Shown: in pieces, positions 1-7,763 of the stretch
How positions within the stretch are numbered: the first letter of the stretch is position 1
Layout of the letters: the number at the start of each line of letters is the position of its first letter
DNA from: Russula earlei
Taxonomy: Eukaryota > Basidiomycota > Agaricomycetes > Russulales > Russulaceae
DNA: 12,167 nt
Direction of reading: 5' to 3'
NCBI GenBank assembly: GCA_025769875.1
Contig: JAGFNK010001253.1
Span: forward strand, 1-12,167
Notes under the pieces: generated by a model
Databases searched by the model: none
The model's input: the letters and a program-made list of their open reading frames with translations, nothing else
What the model was told of the DNA's origin: nothing
Translations under genes and position numbers: made by a program

Positions 1-855
1 GTAGTCAGGGACCGTGGCGTTGTTGAGCTTTCGGTAGTCCACTACCATTGCGGGGCGGTGCCGTCCTTCTTCTGGACAAAAAAGACAGGGGATATGAAGT
101 CCGAGACCCCATCTTTAATGAAACCTTTGGCTAGGTCTTCTTGTATTTGCTTTGATAGTTCCTGTTTCTCATTCTGGGGGAGTGGGTAAGTTCGACAATC
201 AAGGAATTTGGGGGCATCTGGTTTCAGGGTGATTCTGAAGTCGAGTTCTCCTCGACTGGGTGGGAGTCATTTGGCTGCCTCTTCTGAGAAGACCTTCTGA
301 TGTCGTGAATATTCAGGGGGAATGGTAATTGACCTTATTTGTGCAACTCGGATTTTTGGTGGGTTTGTCATGGATACAGGGGTGAGAAGGACCCCTAAGT
401 GGTTTCTAAGGCAACCAGTACTCCAATTTATGAGGGGATTTATTGCCTTCAAGAAGGGGTATCCAAAGATCATTCTATCTTCTCCCAGGTTGGTGACATA
501 GAAGGTGAGAAGTCGGGTGATAGGTCCATGACATACAGCCATGTGGGCATAATGGGTTAGCGCCCCTCCTTGGTTGTTAGTGCCGTCCACGTTGATAATG
601 GGTCTGGGGGTTCTAAGGGTTCGGAGTGGGATTTGTAATTTTCCCATGATTCCTTGGCTGATGAAATTTTCTGTTGCTCTGCTGTCTAGGAGTGCTTGGC
701 CAGTCTTTCCATTTGTGGTGATCATAAAGGGAACTTTCATTGAGTTTTCTTTATGTTGGACAATGGTATCTATTTGGGCCTTAGTATCAACTGTTGTACC
801 TTGGCCTAGAGAAAATCCTCTTTAAGGATGAGGTCCCAAAGTTTGGCCCTATCCT
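1..855 (-). pseudogene. B': truncated inverted copy of gag-pol (gag end, protease, RT start)
   Basis: Read on the minus strand, this stretch is a near-identical inverted copy of 6198-7054. It holds the last residues of the gag frame (ending at a TAG near 809), a protease frame (740 down to 267) and the start of reverse transcriptase, running off the left edge. Comparing the copies line by line, I see two substitutions (near 414 and 153), both CpG to TpG or CpA in this copy, and two one-base length differences (near 48 and 94). At the right copy's frame break near 6958 this copy lacks the extra base. At about position 48 it has its own one-base loss, so neither copy is open throughout. It shares with B the premature TGA at 269-267 and the DSR in place of the usual D-S/T-G protease motif. 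It ends abruptly at 855, inside gag, against unrelated sequence of element C. Confidence 0.9.
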
Positions 856-1563
856 GGCTACAGGGCCAACTGGTTTCTTATTGAGCTGGAGGCCCGACCA
901 GAACCCCTCATCCATGCTACCCTTGGCAAGGGAGCCCCCATCTTCTCTCGTGTACTCACACCCATCCCCGCTGCCTGGCCCATCCCTGTACCCAATGATG
1001 AGCAGTGGGACATGCTCCTCGCTAACCAGCCTTACACAGACTTCATCACCAGGGCCATTGAGGATGACAACGACCCCTCCCTTACAGCAGGGGTCAAGTC
1101 TTACAGGTTTAGAACATCGGAAATACTCAAGAGGAGACAAACAATACACCTCCTCTTTGCACAAATCCTCAAGCACCAAGGCCACCTCAAGGAGGTCAAA
1201 CAAACCCTTGCCACCACCAATTCTCTCAATAGGGTTACCCTTAACCTCCAATGGCAAGACCGCTCCAAGGAAGAAGAAGGTGATAGTCGCTTACAGGAAC
1301 TTATGTGACTCGATTTGTCTTCCTCCTCCGACTCCTTCCCACCGAATGACTCATCCTTTACCTCTGATGAGTCAAGACCTCCCAGATCTACCTTCATCTC
1401 TGCCAGTCACCCCAGAAAAACCTGCTTTCATTGCGGTGAACTGGGGCACATACAACCAGTCTGTCCCCACAGACCAGATCATGCAACAAAAAGGGTACAA
1501 TCTTTGAAGTCAGACCAGCCTTGGAGAAAAGTAGGTCGGCCTTATCGTCATTCTCACTTCTAG
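856..1563 (+). pseudogene. C-terminal tail protein of element C: conserved unnamed domain plus CCHC zinc knuckle
   Basis: One frame is open from the junction at 856 to the TAG at 1561-1563, with a single internal TGA at 1306-1308 that looks like a CGA arginine codon changed by one transition. The first part (about 895-1090) aligns almost without gaps to 10372-10570 of element B. Shared features are an E-P pair, T-[LM]-G-x-G-x-P, a Leu-Leu about 25 residues later, a [HQ]-P-[FY], and D-P-S. A helical, basic stretch follows (about 1120-1240), then a Ser-rich linker (about 1312-1400). A zinc knuckle CX2CX4HX4C has its ligands at codons 1423, 1432, 1447 and 1462. A short basic end follows, then the polypurine tract. 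A nucleic-acid-binding role is inferred from the knuckle only. The 5' end is missing. I do not recognise the N-terminal domain. Confidence 0.75.
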
Positions 1564-1570
1564 GGGCTTT

Positions 1571-1580
1571 GATGGGGGGG
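1571..1580 (+). promoter_or_regulatory. Polypurine tract of element C (plus-strand primer)
   Basis: The purine run GATGGGGGGG lies 8 bases after the tail stop codon and directly before the TGATGTTACACC start of the LTR. In LTR retrotransposons such a run resists RNase H and primes plus-strand synthesis, and its junction with the LTR sets the LTR 5' end. No comparable G-run is seen at the end of element B. Confidence 0.75.
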
Positions 1581-1818
1581 TGATGTTACACCATTTTCCT
1601 TTTACATTTACTTCTTACCTTTGCTATGGACCGCTTGCTTTCATATGTCCCTTTACTTACTGGTCTCGTGATCTCTTATGTCTTGTGATCCCTTCTGTGT
1701 TATCATGTGATCCATACATGTCCAGGTAACACTGGATTGCTGTTACTTTCCCTTTGTTTGGTTCTCTTTCCATTTATATTCACTTCTTAGTTTTGACTGT
1801 GCAATGCTGCGCATTTAA

Positions 1819-1934
1819 CTGTGCAGCACAGCTACTTGGTTCTGACTCATTCGTGGCCTCATTCCTATGACGCCTACTTATTATGACTCCTACTATACTA
1901 GTAGCACAGTCAAAGCGCAGCTATTGCTGCGCTT
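1819..1934. promoter_or_regulatory. Dyad symmetries in the U3 of LTR C
   Basis: Three exact dyads lie within about 120 bases upstream of the TATA box. CTGTGC and GCACAG (1819-1831) flank one base. CTACTA and TAGTAG (1890-1904) flank three bases. AAGCGCAG and CTGCGCTT (1913-1934) flank six bases. They may be binding sites for dimeric host regulators or hairpins; the sequence does not decide which. Confidence 0.5.
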
Positions 1935-1942
1935 CTCCTGTA

Positions 1943-1980
1943 TATATAAGCTCAGTACTTTGTGACCAAAGCCCTAAGCT
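1943..1980 (+). promoter_or_regulatory. LTR C core promoter: TATA box and initiator-like motif
   Basis: TATATAAG at 1943-1950 is followed 28 bp downstream (start to start) by GCCCTAAGCT at 1971-1980. The same pair with 29-bp spacing occurs in the other two LTRs, although the surrounding sequence differs. Thirty bases is a usual TATA-to-start distance, so transcription and the R region probably begin near 1971. Confidence 0.6.
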
Positions 1981-2231
1981 TGGTCTCTTGTAGAATCCAA
2001 CCTACTCTTGTCCAAACATATTTGCCTGCAACCCACTTCACTCTTAACTCTCAAACCACATCCACCTCTCCATTTCATCAACTCTCAACACACCATCCAC
2101 CATCTACTCTTTGCCTTTCCCTCCCTTTCCTAAGAGTCTCTCTTCACTCCCCTGAGAAGAGCTCTCCTCCTTTAAGACCTACCTTCCTCTACTCTCTCTG
2201 CGTTGTTCAAGGTCCCCGATGGACTTGAACA

Positions 2232-3891
2232 CATATAGCTAGTGGAACCAGCCCTAGTCTATCCCATTATAAACTTACCCTAGCTTCTCAAAGGACCGAG
2301 TCGTACTAGGAAGGGTCTATTGGCCATAACCTGTTTAGCATAAAACACTTCGACCGCTGCAGGGATCCTTATTCTTTATACACAGGAATCAGCCCATTTC
2401 TTGAACACCTCTTTATCCTCGACTTGTCTTTATGCTTGTGAACTGACATGGCTAGTTACCGTGACATGTCATGTTGAGCTCACCAAGTAAAGCGGTCCAG
2501 TGGGAGGGTTTCAAAGATACTATGCAAAGGAACAGGGACTCGATAGGTGAGTGCTTGAGAATCCCTATCGTGGTTTCCACGATTCTGGGAGCAAAGGCAT
2601 AATCAGATGAAATATCAAGTAAATTAATTGTGTGAGAGCTGCATGCTCTGCTTCATAAGGCGATGGAGGAAGGAAGACAATCCACAGAACCAAATCCTGC
2701 GAAGTGCAGTCATGTGAGTGGTAGGGTGTTAAACAATTAGTGCATTTTGATGAACCCAGAGGCCAGCAGAAGCGGATCAGACCCATGGAGAAGAAGGTGG
2801 AAATCCCAAAGATTGCGCATATTTGAAGGCTCAATAAGGAAACGGGTAAGGAATCTCATCACAGTTTGGGCCTCCAGTGGGGAGCAAAGGATGGAACAGA
2901 ACATCTTTTCGGGGGGTTTGAAGGTGTGAATAGCAGACCACAGTCCAAGAGACGCATATCTGCTTGGTTCATGTAGTGTCACTTCTGAGCCCCCTTCACT
3001 TGTGTCGTCCGCCTCAAGCCCACAGTGGTGCAAGTACTCTGGTAAGAGTGATCGACCTATGGATTGTGAAGCAAGTACCAATGTTCAAAGATTATCATTG
3101 TCCAGATGGGTGGAAATCATAAGAAGTAGTTCGACAGGCATGTCCTGGATCCCTGTGCACTAAAAAAGTTGTTACGGAATGGAAATTTGCATGAACAGTC
3201 AGCGTACAAGGTGTGTTTGATGCTGTTGTACTCGGCGTCTCTTAACTGCCTTCCAACAATTACAATTGGTTGATGAGCAAAAGCACTGTTTCCGCTCATT
3301 TCCATCTGGTGGGTGCTCCAACTGTTGGGTTTATGAGCAGAGGACAGTCAGACATATGCATTGGCACAGAGGCTCACCCAGTGACGTTTGCAATTGTGTG
3401 GTGGTGACACAGTATTCCCTTGTCATTTGACTGCAGTCAAATGGCAAAGGGGATTAAGCAATGAAGGGTTCAATACCATGCTTGCAATCAGGTTGTTGTG
3501 ATACAGAGGCGATTGTCACCATCATGGTCTCCATGGATTTAAATACCTTGAGAAGGTGCAGGTACTATTGTGGGCTCAAACAAGGATAATTGTTATCACC
3601 AACAAGCATGATGATGAGTGACCAACAGTTAGCACATTTGGGAAGAGATAGAAGACATTCTTACATGTACTTCTCAAAAGCATAGAACACAGTGCCCTTT
3701 TGCAGCACTGTTGAGGAGAGAAGGGTATCACCCAGCACACATGTTCATGAGAGCGGCACTAACTTTGGGGATAATTGTTCTTGCTGTGGGCGCCTATAGG
3801 GTGGTCCCTTACGCTTAGAGGTGAGATCATTAGTTGGTCTGAGCGTCAGACTGCATAATAAAAGGTCCATACTTACCATGAGGTTTTATCA
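2232..3891. other. Region without a recognisable gene
   Basis: No ORF here shows a domain I recognise. The longest ORFs are on the minus strand: 114 codons at 2737-3081, 89 codons at 2565-2834 (overlapping it in another frame) and 62 codons at 3117-3305. Their order on one strand could reflect a decayed, intron-containing or frameshifted minus-strand gene, but no motif supports this. The base composition is more even than in the C-rich coding strands of the neighbouring elements. A near-perfect palindrome lies at 3417-3452. The right end (about 3855-3890) may act as a promoter for the small ORF at 3892. Confidence 0.4.
3417..3452. repeat. Near-perfect palindrome centred on a PstI-like CTGCAG
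   Basis: The left arm CCCTTGTCATTTGACT and the right arm AGTCAAATGGCAAAGGG pair over about 16 bp, with one mismatch and a one-base length difference, around a GC centre. It lies in non-coding sequence. It could be a regulatory dyad or a remnant terminal repeat of an old DNA element; nothing nearby decides. Confidence 0.6.
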
Positions 3892-4074
3892 ATGTATATT
3901 ATCGACCACGCCGAGCATGCTCTTTGGCAACATGATCTGACCGAGAAGACCCTCAAACAATACAGTATTCCTGTACTACAGGAGTTATGTGTCAAGCACG
4001 GCATCGATGTGGGTGGCTCGAGTCACCCACTGAAGAAGCCATATATTGATGCACTATTGATCCACATGAGATGA
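3892..4074 (+). CDS. Small protein with a SAP-like motif (60 aa)
   Basis: The ORF is a complete 60-codon frame with ATG at 3892 and TGA at 4072-4074; two in-frame TAA codons at 3856-3861 close it upstream. Residues about 20-56 read as helix-turn-helix: IPVLQELCVKHGIDVGG, then KKPYIDALL. This fits the SAP pattern (two amphipathic helices with a Gly turn) found in proteins that bind AT-rich DNA or chromatin. A TATA-like AATAAAAGG lies about 30 bp upstream of the ATG. The ORF stands alone between an unannotated region and the putative LTR of B about 40 bp downstream. It may be a complete microprotein, the truncated end of a larger gene, or part of an unrecognised transposon. The SAP assignment is by pattern only. 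Confidence 0.5.
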   Translation: MYIIDHAEHALWQHDLTEKTLKQYSIPVLQELCVKHGIDVGGSSHPLKKPYIDALLIHMR

Positions 4075-4220
4075 ACTCACCGTTGCTTGTCCTTTATTCA
4101 CCATGGAAGCTGTTGTAATCTAACCCCTTGTCAGTTTGTCCATAATCTCTTTCATTATTGTTCTCTTTTGTCACCCTTGTTCCCTCAGTTACCGCCTCAT
4201 CCCTTGATGCTGATGGTCAC

Positions 4221-4262
4221 TTATTGTGTTTCACCTATTGTGTTTCACTTATTGTGTTTCAC
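4221..4262 (+). repeat. 14-bp tandem repeat, three copies, in LTR B U3
   Basis: Three head-to-tail copies of [TC]TATTGTGTTTCAC lie at 4221-4234, 4235-4248 and 4249-4262, differing only at the first base, with a partial fourth copy after. They lie about 80 bp upstream of the TATA-like box, a usual place for enhancer repeats in LTRs. Confidence 0.8.
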
Positions 4263-4343
4263 TTGTTGTCAAGTTACTTTTGCTATTGACCCATCTTTAT
4301 CTATTGTTCTGCTTATGGTACTGTACAGCCTTGCTACATACAG

Positions 4344-4382
4344 TATTTAAGTGCCTGTGGAAGCTGGGGAATGCCCCAAGCT
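4344..4382 (+). promoter_or_regulatory. LTR B core promoter: TATA-like box and initiator-like motif
   Basis: TATTTAAG at 4344-4351 and GCCCCAAGCT at 4373-4382 are spaced 29 bp apart, as in the other two LTRs. A dyad GTAC-T-GTAC (4318-4326) lies just upstream. Transcription probably starts near 4373. Confidence 0.5.
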
Positions 4383-4486
4383 TAGCTTTGTCCCATTTCC
4401 TGTCGCATCCCTTTGCCCTGTACTGTCTCCCAAATCACAACTTGTGTTGTGCTGGCTTATACTCTGCTTGACTTGAGCTCATCACA

Positions 4487-4692
4487 GGGAACCTTCATGT
4501 TCCTCTTCCTCCTCTGCTTCTCTCTCATCGTCCTCCTCTTCTGTGAAACCAGGAGATCAACTCTGTCTGCAGATTAGGTCATCTTGACTTAGTCTTGAGA
4601 CGCTAAACCTTTGATCCGGTCTCTTTGAGCTGGCCCCACTGAACCCTTGAACCAAGTCACAGGGACTTGGCCCCCATTGAACCTTGAGCTAA
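4487..4692 (+). other. Leader between LTR B and gag, with an imperfect direct repeat
   Basis: This stretch is non-coding. A pyrimidine-rich run (about 4495-4550) is followed by two imperfect copies of GGCCCCACTGAACCCTTGA, beginning at 4632 and 4669, and a looser third match near 4752. The leader should contain the primer binding site and packaging signals, but I cannot identify either. It ends at the TAA (4690-4692) that bounds the gag frame. Confidence 0.4.
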
Positions 4693-4767
4693 CGCTCTTA
4701 TGGCCGCGATGCCATAACACAAGCTAAGCTTCCCTACTCCATTCTGGAGATCAACCTTGAACTACCA

Positions 4768-6006
4768 TTGAATTGTTGGGTCTGTGTCCAACCTAGACCA
4801 TCCCCAGACCTTCCCGAACACGTCGTAGGAGCTGCCACTTGGGACAGCTTTCATACCTTCCTCTGTTATGTCACCACCGAAAACAATGAAGAACTACCAG
4901 TCGAATTCATCAACAACCGTTGGTTCGAACTACGACTTAGAAGAGGACAACTCTACACTCACCTAGACCTAGAACTCCTCAGAAACAGCCTTGGATTAGG
5001 CTACTGGAGGGAAAACGACCCTCTCTACGAACCACCATCACAATCAGAAGCCTCTTCTACAGAAGGCAACCCCCCTGAACCAGAAAACACTGTTGAAACC
5101 CAAACACCCTTCGAATCCCCTACGTTAGAACCAGAGGACCCCCTTGAAAACCAGGAACCCATCGAAACCCTAGAAATCGAACCACAGAACCCCCCAGAAC
5201 CTAATATGGCAGCCCAACCCCAAATCACTATACAGCCCCCCCAGGTGGCCACCCAAGCCCCTCAGATGGCCGCCCAGGCCCCCCCAGTCGTCGTTCCACC
5301 CCCCCAAGCAGCCACCCCAGCACCACAAGGCACTAATGGGTCCCTCAGTGGCAAAGAACCCACTGCCTTCACAGGGGAAAGGAACAAAACAAAACGATTC
5401 ATTATGGAATTTAACTTGTTCTGGGGCCTTAATGATGACAAGGCGGTAATGGTTTCCCCTTTTAAACAAACAATGTTGGCCCTCTCCTATATTCAAGGGG
5501 AAAAGGTCAAAGAATGGGTCAACTCACAGGCAACTACACTTAGGGATAAAGTAAACAGGGCTCAAAACCCCATTAACAGAATGGACGAAGCATTATGGAA
5601 TGACTTTGTCACAGATTTTACATTCAAGTTCACCAACACTGCGGAGAAAGAAGATGCCCAAGCGGCTCTTGCCAAACACACAATGAAGGAATCCCTAGAC
5701 GATTACATCTCCACCTTCAAACAGCTCCTAAACAAAACAGGATGGCCAGAAACGGACATCATCGCCATTGAAAGTTTCAAAAATGGCCTGAAAGTCAGAC
5801 TCTACCACACAATCTTAAACAGGGACGTCTGGCCTACCACTCTTCAAGAATGGAAGGAGGAGGCCAGAAGACAGCATCGACATTTCATCACCATCAGAGA
5901 GAAACTTAAAGGAAAGACTGCACACTCCCCCTCGGAACATAGGTCTCATCACCCTGATCGAATGCAAGTGGACGCCTGCCAAGTCCAATTTCAAGAAACT
6001 CACTGA
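4768..6006 (+). pseudogene. gag: Gag of element B (capsid-like structural protein)
   Basis: The frame is open from 4693 (after TAA 4690-4692) to TGA 6004-6006. There is no in-frame ATG before 5206; 4768 is only a TTG. Residues about 13-95 form an N-terminal module, [ND]LP...G-x-A-x-W, then E-[FY]-I-N-x-x-W and LGLG, which recurs in element D. Residues about 95-195 are a Pro/Glu/Gln-rich linker. From about residue 195 (F-T-G-E-R onward) to about 385 the sequence fits the Retrotrans_gag capsid region, including LDDYISTFKQLL and a W-P-T-T-L-Q-E-W motif. Gag normally assembles cytoplasmic particles around the RNA. The frame breaks near 5980; the CCHC knuckle follows in another frame. No frameshift or stop interrupts the first 1.28 kb. 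The missing start might mean a spliced upstream exon, a non-AUG start, or a lost ATG. Confidence 0.75.
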
Positions 6007-6247
6007 AGAAGAAAGGAAACAATTGGCAAAAGAAGGATGTTGCTTCCGCTGCCGAGAGAAAGGCCACCTTAGCTGGGAGTGCCCAAACAATACTGCCCCC
6101 ACTACCTCCAAGGCACGTGTTACTGAACCAACCCCAGAACCATCCAAAGAAGAAGAGGCCTCCGCCATGGTAGCCCGCATGAAAACATTACCAGCAGAGG
6201 ATAGGGCCAAACTTTGGGACCTCATCCTTAAAGAGGATTTTCTCTAG
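5980..6247 (+). pseudogene. gag: Gag nucleocapsid part of element B with CCHC zinc knuckle
   Basis: This is the gag continuation in the +2 frame after the break near 5980. It begins with a charged helix (KLTEEERKQLAKEG) and then a zinc knuckle CX2CX4HX4C with ligand codons at 6041, 6050, 6065 and 6080. The knuckle binds RNA in nucleocapsid proteins. A Thr/Pro-rich stretch and a short helical end follow, closing at TAG 6245-6247. The protease frame lies in the -1 register and is open across this stop, so 6245 is either a true gag end with pol reached by frameshifting or a further decay mutation. The inverted copy B' has the same arrangement. Confidence 0.75.
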
Positions 6248-6786
6248 GCCAAGGTACAACAGTTGATACTAAGGCCCAAATAGATACCATTGTCCAACAT
6301 AAAGAAAACTCAATGAAAGTTCCCTTTATGATCACCACAAATGGAAAGACTGGCCAAGCACTCCTAGACAGCAGAGCAACAGAAAATTTCATCAGCCAAG
6401 GAATCATGGGAAAATTACAAATCCCACTCCGAACCCTTAGAACCCCCAGACCCATTATCAACGTGGACGGCACTAACAACCAAGGAGGGGCGCTAACCCA
6501 TTATGCCCACATGGCTGTATGTCATGGACCTATCACCCGACTTCTCACCTTCTATGTCACCAACCTGGGAGAAGATAGAATGATCTTTGGATACCCCTTC
6601 TTGAAGGCAATAAATCCCCTCATAAATTGGAGTACTGGTCGCCTTAGAAACCACTTAGGGGTCCTTCTCACCCCTGTATCCATGACAAACCCACCAAAAA
6701 TCCGAGTTGCACAAATAAGGTCAATTACCATTCCCCCTGAATATTCACGACATCAGAAGGTCTTCTCAGAAGAGGCAGCCAAATGA
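6244..6786 (+). pseudogene. pol (protease): Aspartic protease of element B, active-site motif altered
   Basis: The frame runs from the gag overlap (6244) to TGA 6784-6786; the first ATG is at 6313. The pattern ALLDSRATENFI (D codon 6367-6369) is the retropepsin active-site region, which normally reads D-[ST]-G-A. Here the Gly codon is AGA (6373-6375), one transition away from GGA, so the enzyme should be inactive. Downstream, GYPFLKAINPLINWSTG matches the G-x-x-[FW]-[LM]-x-x-x-N-P-x-[IV]-[DN]-W region usual in these elements. The closing TGA sits where relatives have Arg, just before the L-P-P and E-L-D-F linker into reverse transcriptase, and coding continues in the same frame after it. The inverted copy shares both defects. 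Confidence 0.8.
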
Positions 6787-7763
6787 CTCCCACCCAGTCG
6801 AGGAGAACTCGACTTCAGAATCACCCTGAAACCAGATGCCCCCAAATTCCTTGATTGTCGAACTTACCCACTCCCCCAGAATGAGAAACAGGAACTATCG
6901 AAGCAAATACAAGAAGACCTAGCCAAAGGTTTCATTAAAGATGGGGTCTCGGACTTCAGTATCCCCTGTCTTTTTTGTCCAGAAGAAGGACGGCACCGCC
7001 CCGCAAATGGTAGTGGACTACCGAAAGCTCAACAACGCCACGGTCCCTGACTACCATGCCTTACCAAACATGGAAGAACAATTGCACCAATTAAGGGGCA
7101 AAACCACCTTTAGTAAATTTGATGTCAGAGCTGGCTATAACAACATCCTGATCCACCCAGAAGATCGACACAAAGGCGCCTTCAAAACCCAGTTTGGCAC
7201 CTTTGTCCCCACAGTAATGGGTTTTGGCTTTACCAATGCCCTGGCAGCCTTCCAACGAGCAATGAACCACACCCTCTGACCCTGGCTTCTGAAAGTACCC
7301 GGAGAACACCTGCAACTATCTAGATGATGTAGCAATAGCCACAGGTTCAGGGGAAGAGCACCTCCATTGACAAATCACACATGAATTCCTCGACCTTCTC
7401 AAAAGAGACTCTTATTTTCTAAAGGCATCCAAATGCGCCTTTGAACAAAAGGAAATTGATTTCTTGGGTTTCCGGATCAACCAAGGAACCCTCAAAATTG
7501 ACCCAGTCAAAATGGATGGTCTCAAGAACTGGCCGAGACCCCCGAATAATCTAAAACAGGTACAACAAATCATGGGCGCCCTCAATTACCAACGACCATT
7601 TATCCAAGACTTCGCAAAAATAGCTTGCCCCATTTTTTCCACAATCAAGAAAGGAACCCCCTTCCTCTGGACCCCAGAAGCAACCACAGCTCTAGAAACC
7701 CTGATATTGGCGGTCTGCAATGACCCGGAACTATACACTGCCAACCCTGACCTCCCATACTGA
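6787..7763 (+). pseudogene. pol (reverse transcriptase): Reverse transcriptase of element B, frameshifted
   Basis: The first part continues the protease frame to about 6958 (linker and K-G-F-I motif). It then shifts to the +2 frame (6941-7279): SPVFFVQKKDG, VVDYRKLN, the catalytic FDVRAGYNNI, and a variant of the usual P-F-G-L-x-N-A-P-x-x-F-Q motif (GFGFTNALAAFQ). TGA 7277-7279 interrupts it. From 7293 the third frame carries the catalytic YLDD (7317-7328), a TGA at 7368-7370, then KCAFEQKEIDFLGF, the thumb region, and the connection to RNase H up to 7763. The catalytic aspartates are still present. The order and motifs are those of Ty3/gypsy enzymes, which copy RNA to cDNA inside Gag particles. 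It cannot be made as one protein. Confidence 0.85.

Larger units (their letters stand above)
856..2231 (+). mobile_element. Element C: 3' end of a Ty3/gypsy-like LTR retrotransposon
   Basis: The order is a coding tail with a CCHC zinc knuckle (856-1563), a G-rich polypurine tract (1571-1580), then an LTR-like block from 1581 with a TATA box. This is the normal 3' end of an LTR retrotransposon. Everything upstream of 856 has been replaced by the inverted fragment B', so the C integrase and reverse transcriptase are not in the window. The tail protein is related to the extension that follows the chromodomain in element B, which ties C to the same broad group. The right boundary at 2231 is an estimate from the TGTT start and AACA end. 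Confidence 0.75.
1581..2231 (+). repeat. LTR of element C (3' LTR)
   Basis: It begins TGATGTTACACC (or TGTTACACC from 1584) directly after the polypurine tract. It has a TATA box at 1943-1950, an initiator-like motif at 1971-1980, and then a pyrimidine-rich R/U5-like stretch (about 2030-2200). The motif GACTTGAAC at 2222-2230 resembles motifs near the ends of the other two LTRs in the window. AACA at 2228-2231 is the inverse of the TGTT start. The start is well supported; the end is an estimate. The upstream LTR partner is outside the window, so pairwise LTR comparison is not possible here. The 88-aa ATG ORF inside it (1962-2228) is pyrimidine-rich and probably not a gene. Confidence 0.65.
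4112..4486 (+). repeat. Putative 5' LTR of element B
   Basis: The block starts TGTTGTAATC and ends near CATCACA. It contains a TATA-like TATTTAAG (4344-4351), GCCCCAAGCT 29 bp downstream (4373-4382), and TGCTTGACTTGAGC (4465-4478), which resembles the end of LTR D. The internal order (U3, TATA, initiator, pyrimidine-rich sequence, then leader and gag) fits a 5' LTR. The ends are estimates: no matching 3' copy is found downstream of B, and I see no convincing primer binding site directly after 4486. Confidence 0.45.

Noticed and set aside
574..825. 83-codon plus-strand ORF identical to the minus-strand ORF at 6228-6479
   Set aside because: It is the antisense shadow of the protease region in both inverted copies; the identity follows from the inverted repeat.
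794..1507. 237-codon plus-strand ORF overlapping the C tail in another frame
   Set aside because: It starts inside the inverted B' fragment and crosses the rearrangement junction. The overlapping frame holds the conserved domain and the zinc knuckle; this one is Ser/Pro-rich with no motif, as expected for a shadow of a C-rich coding strand.
4087..4471. Overlapping plus-strand ORFs of 87 and 81 codons, hydrophobic and Leu/Cys-rich
   Set aside because: They lie within the putative LTR, cover the 14-bp repeats and TATA box, and their hydrophobicity comes from T-rich sequence.
4921..4935. tRNA B-box-like GGTTCGAAC
   Set aside because: It lies inside the gag coding frame and there is no A box or cloverleaf around it.
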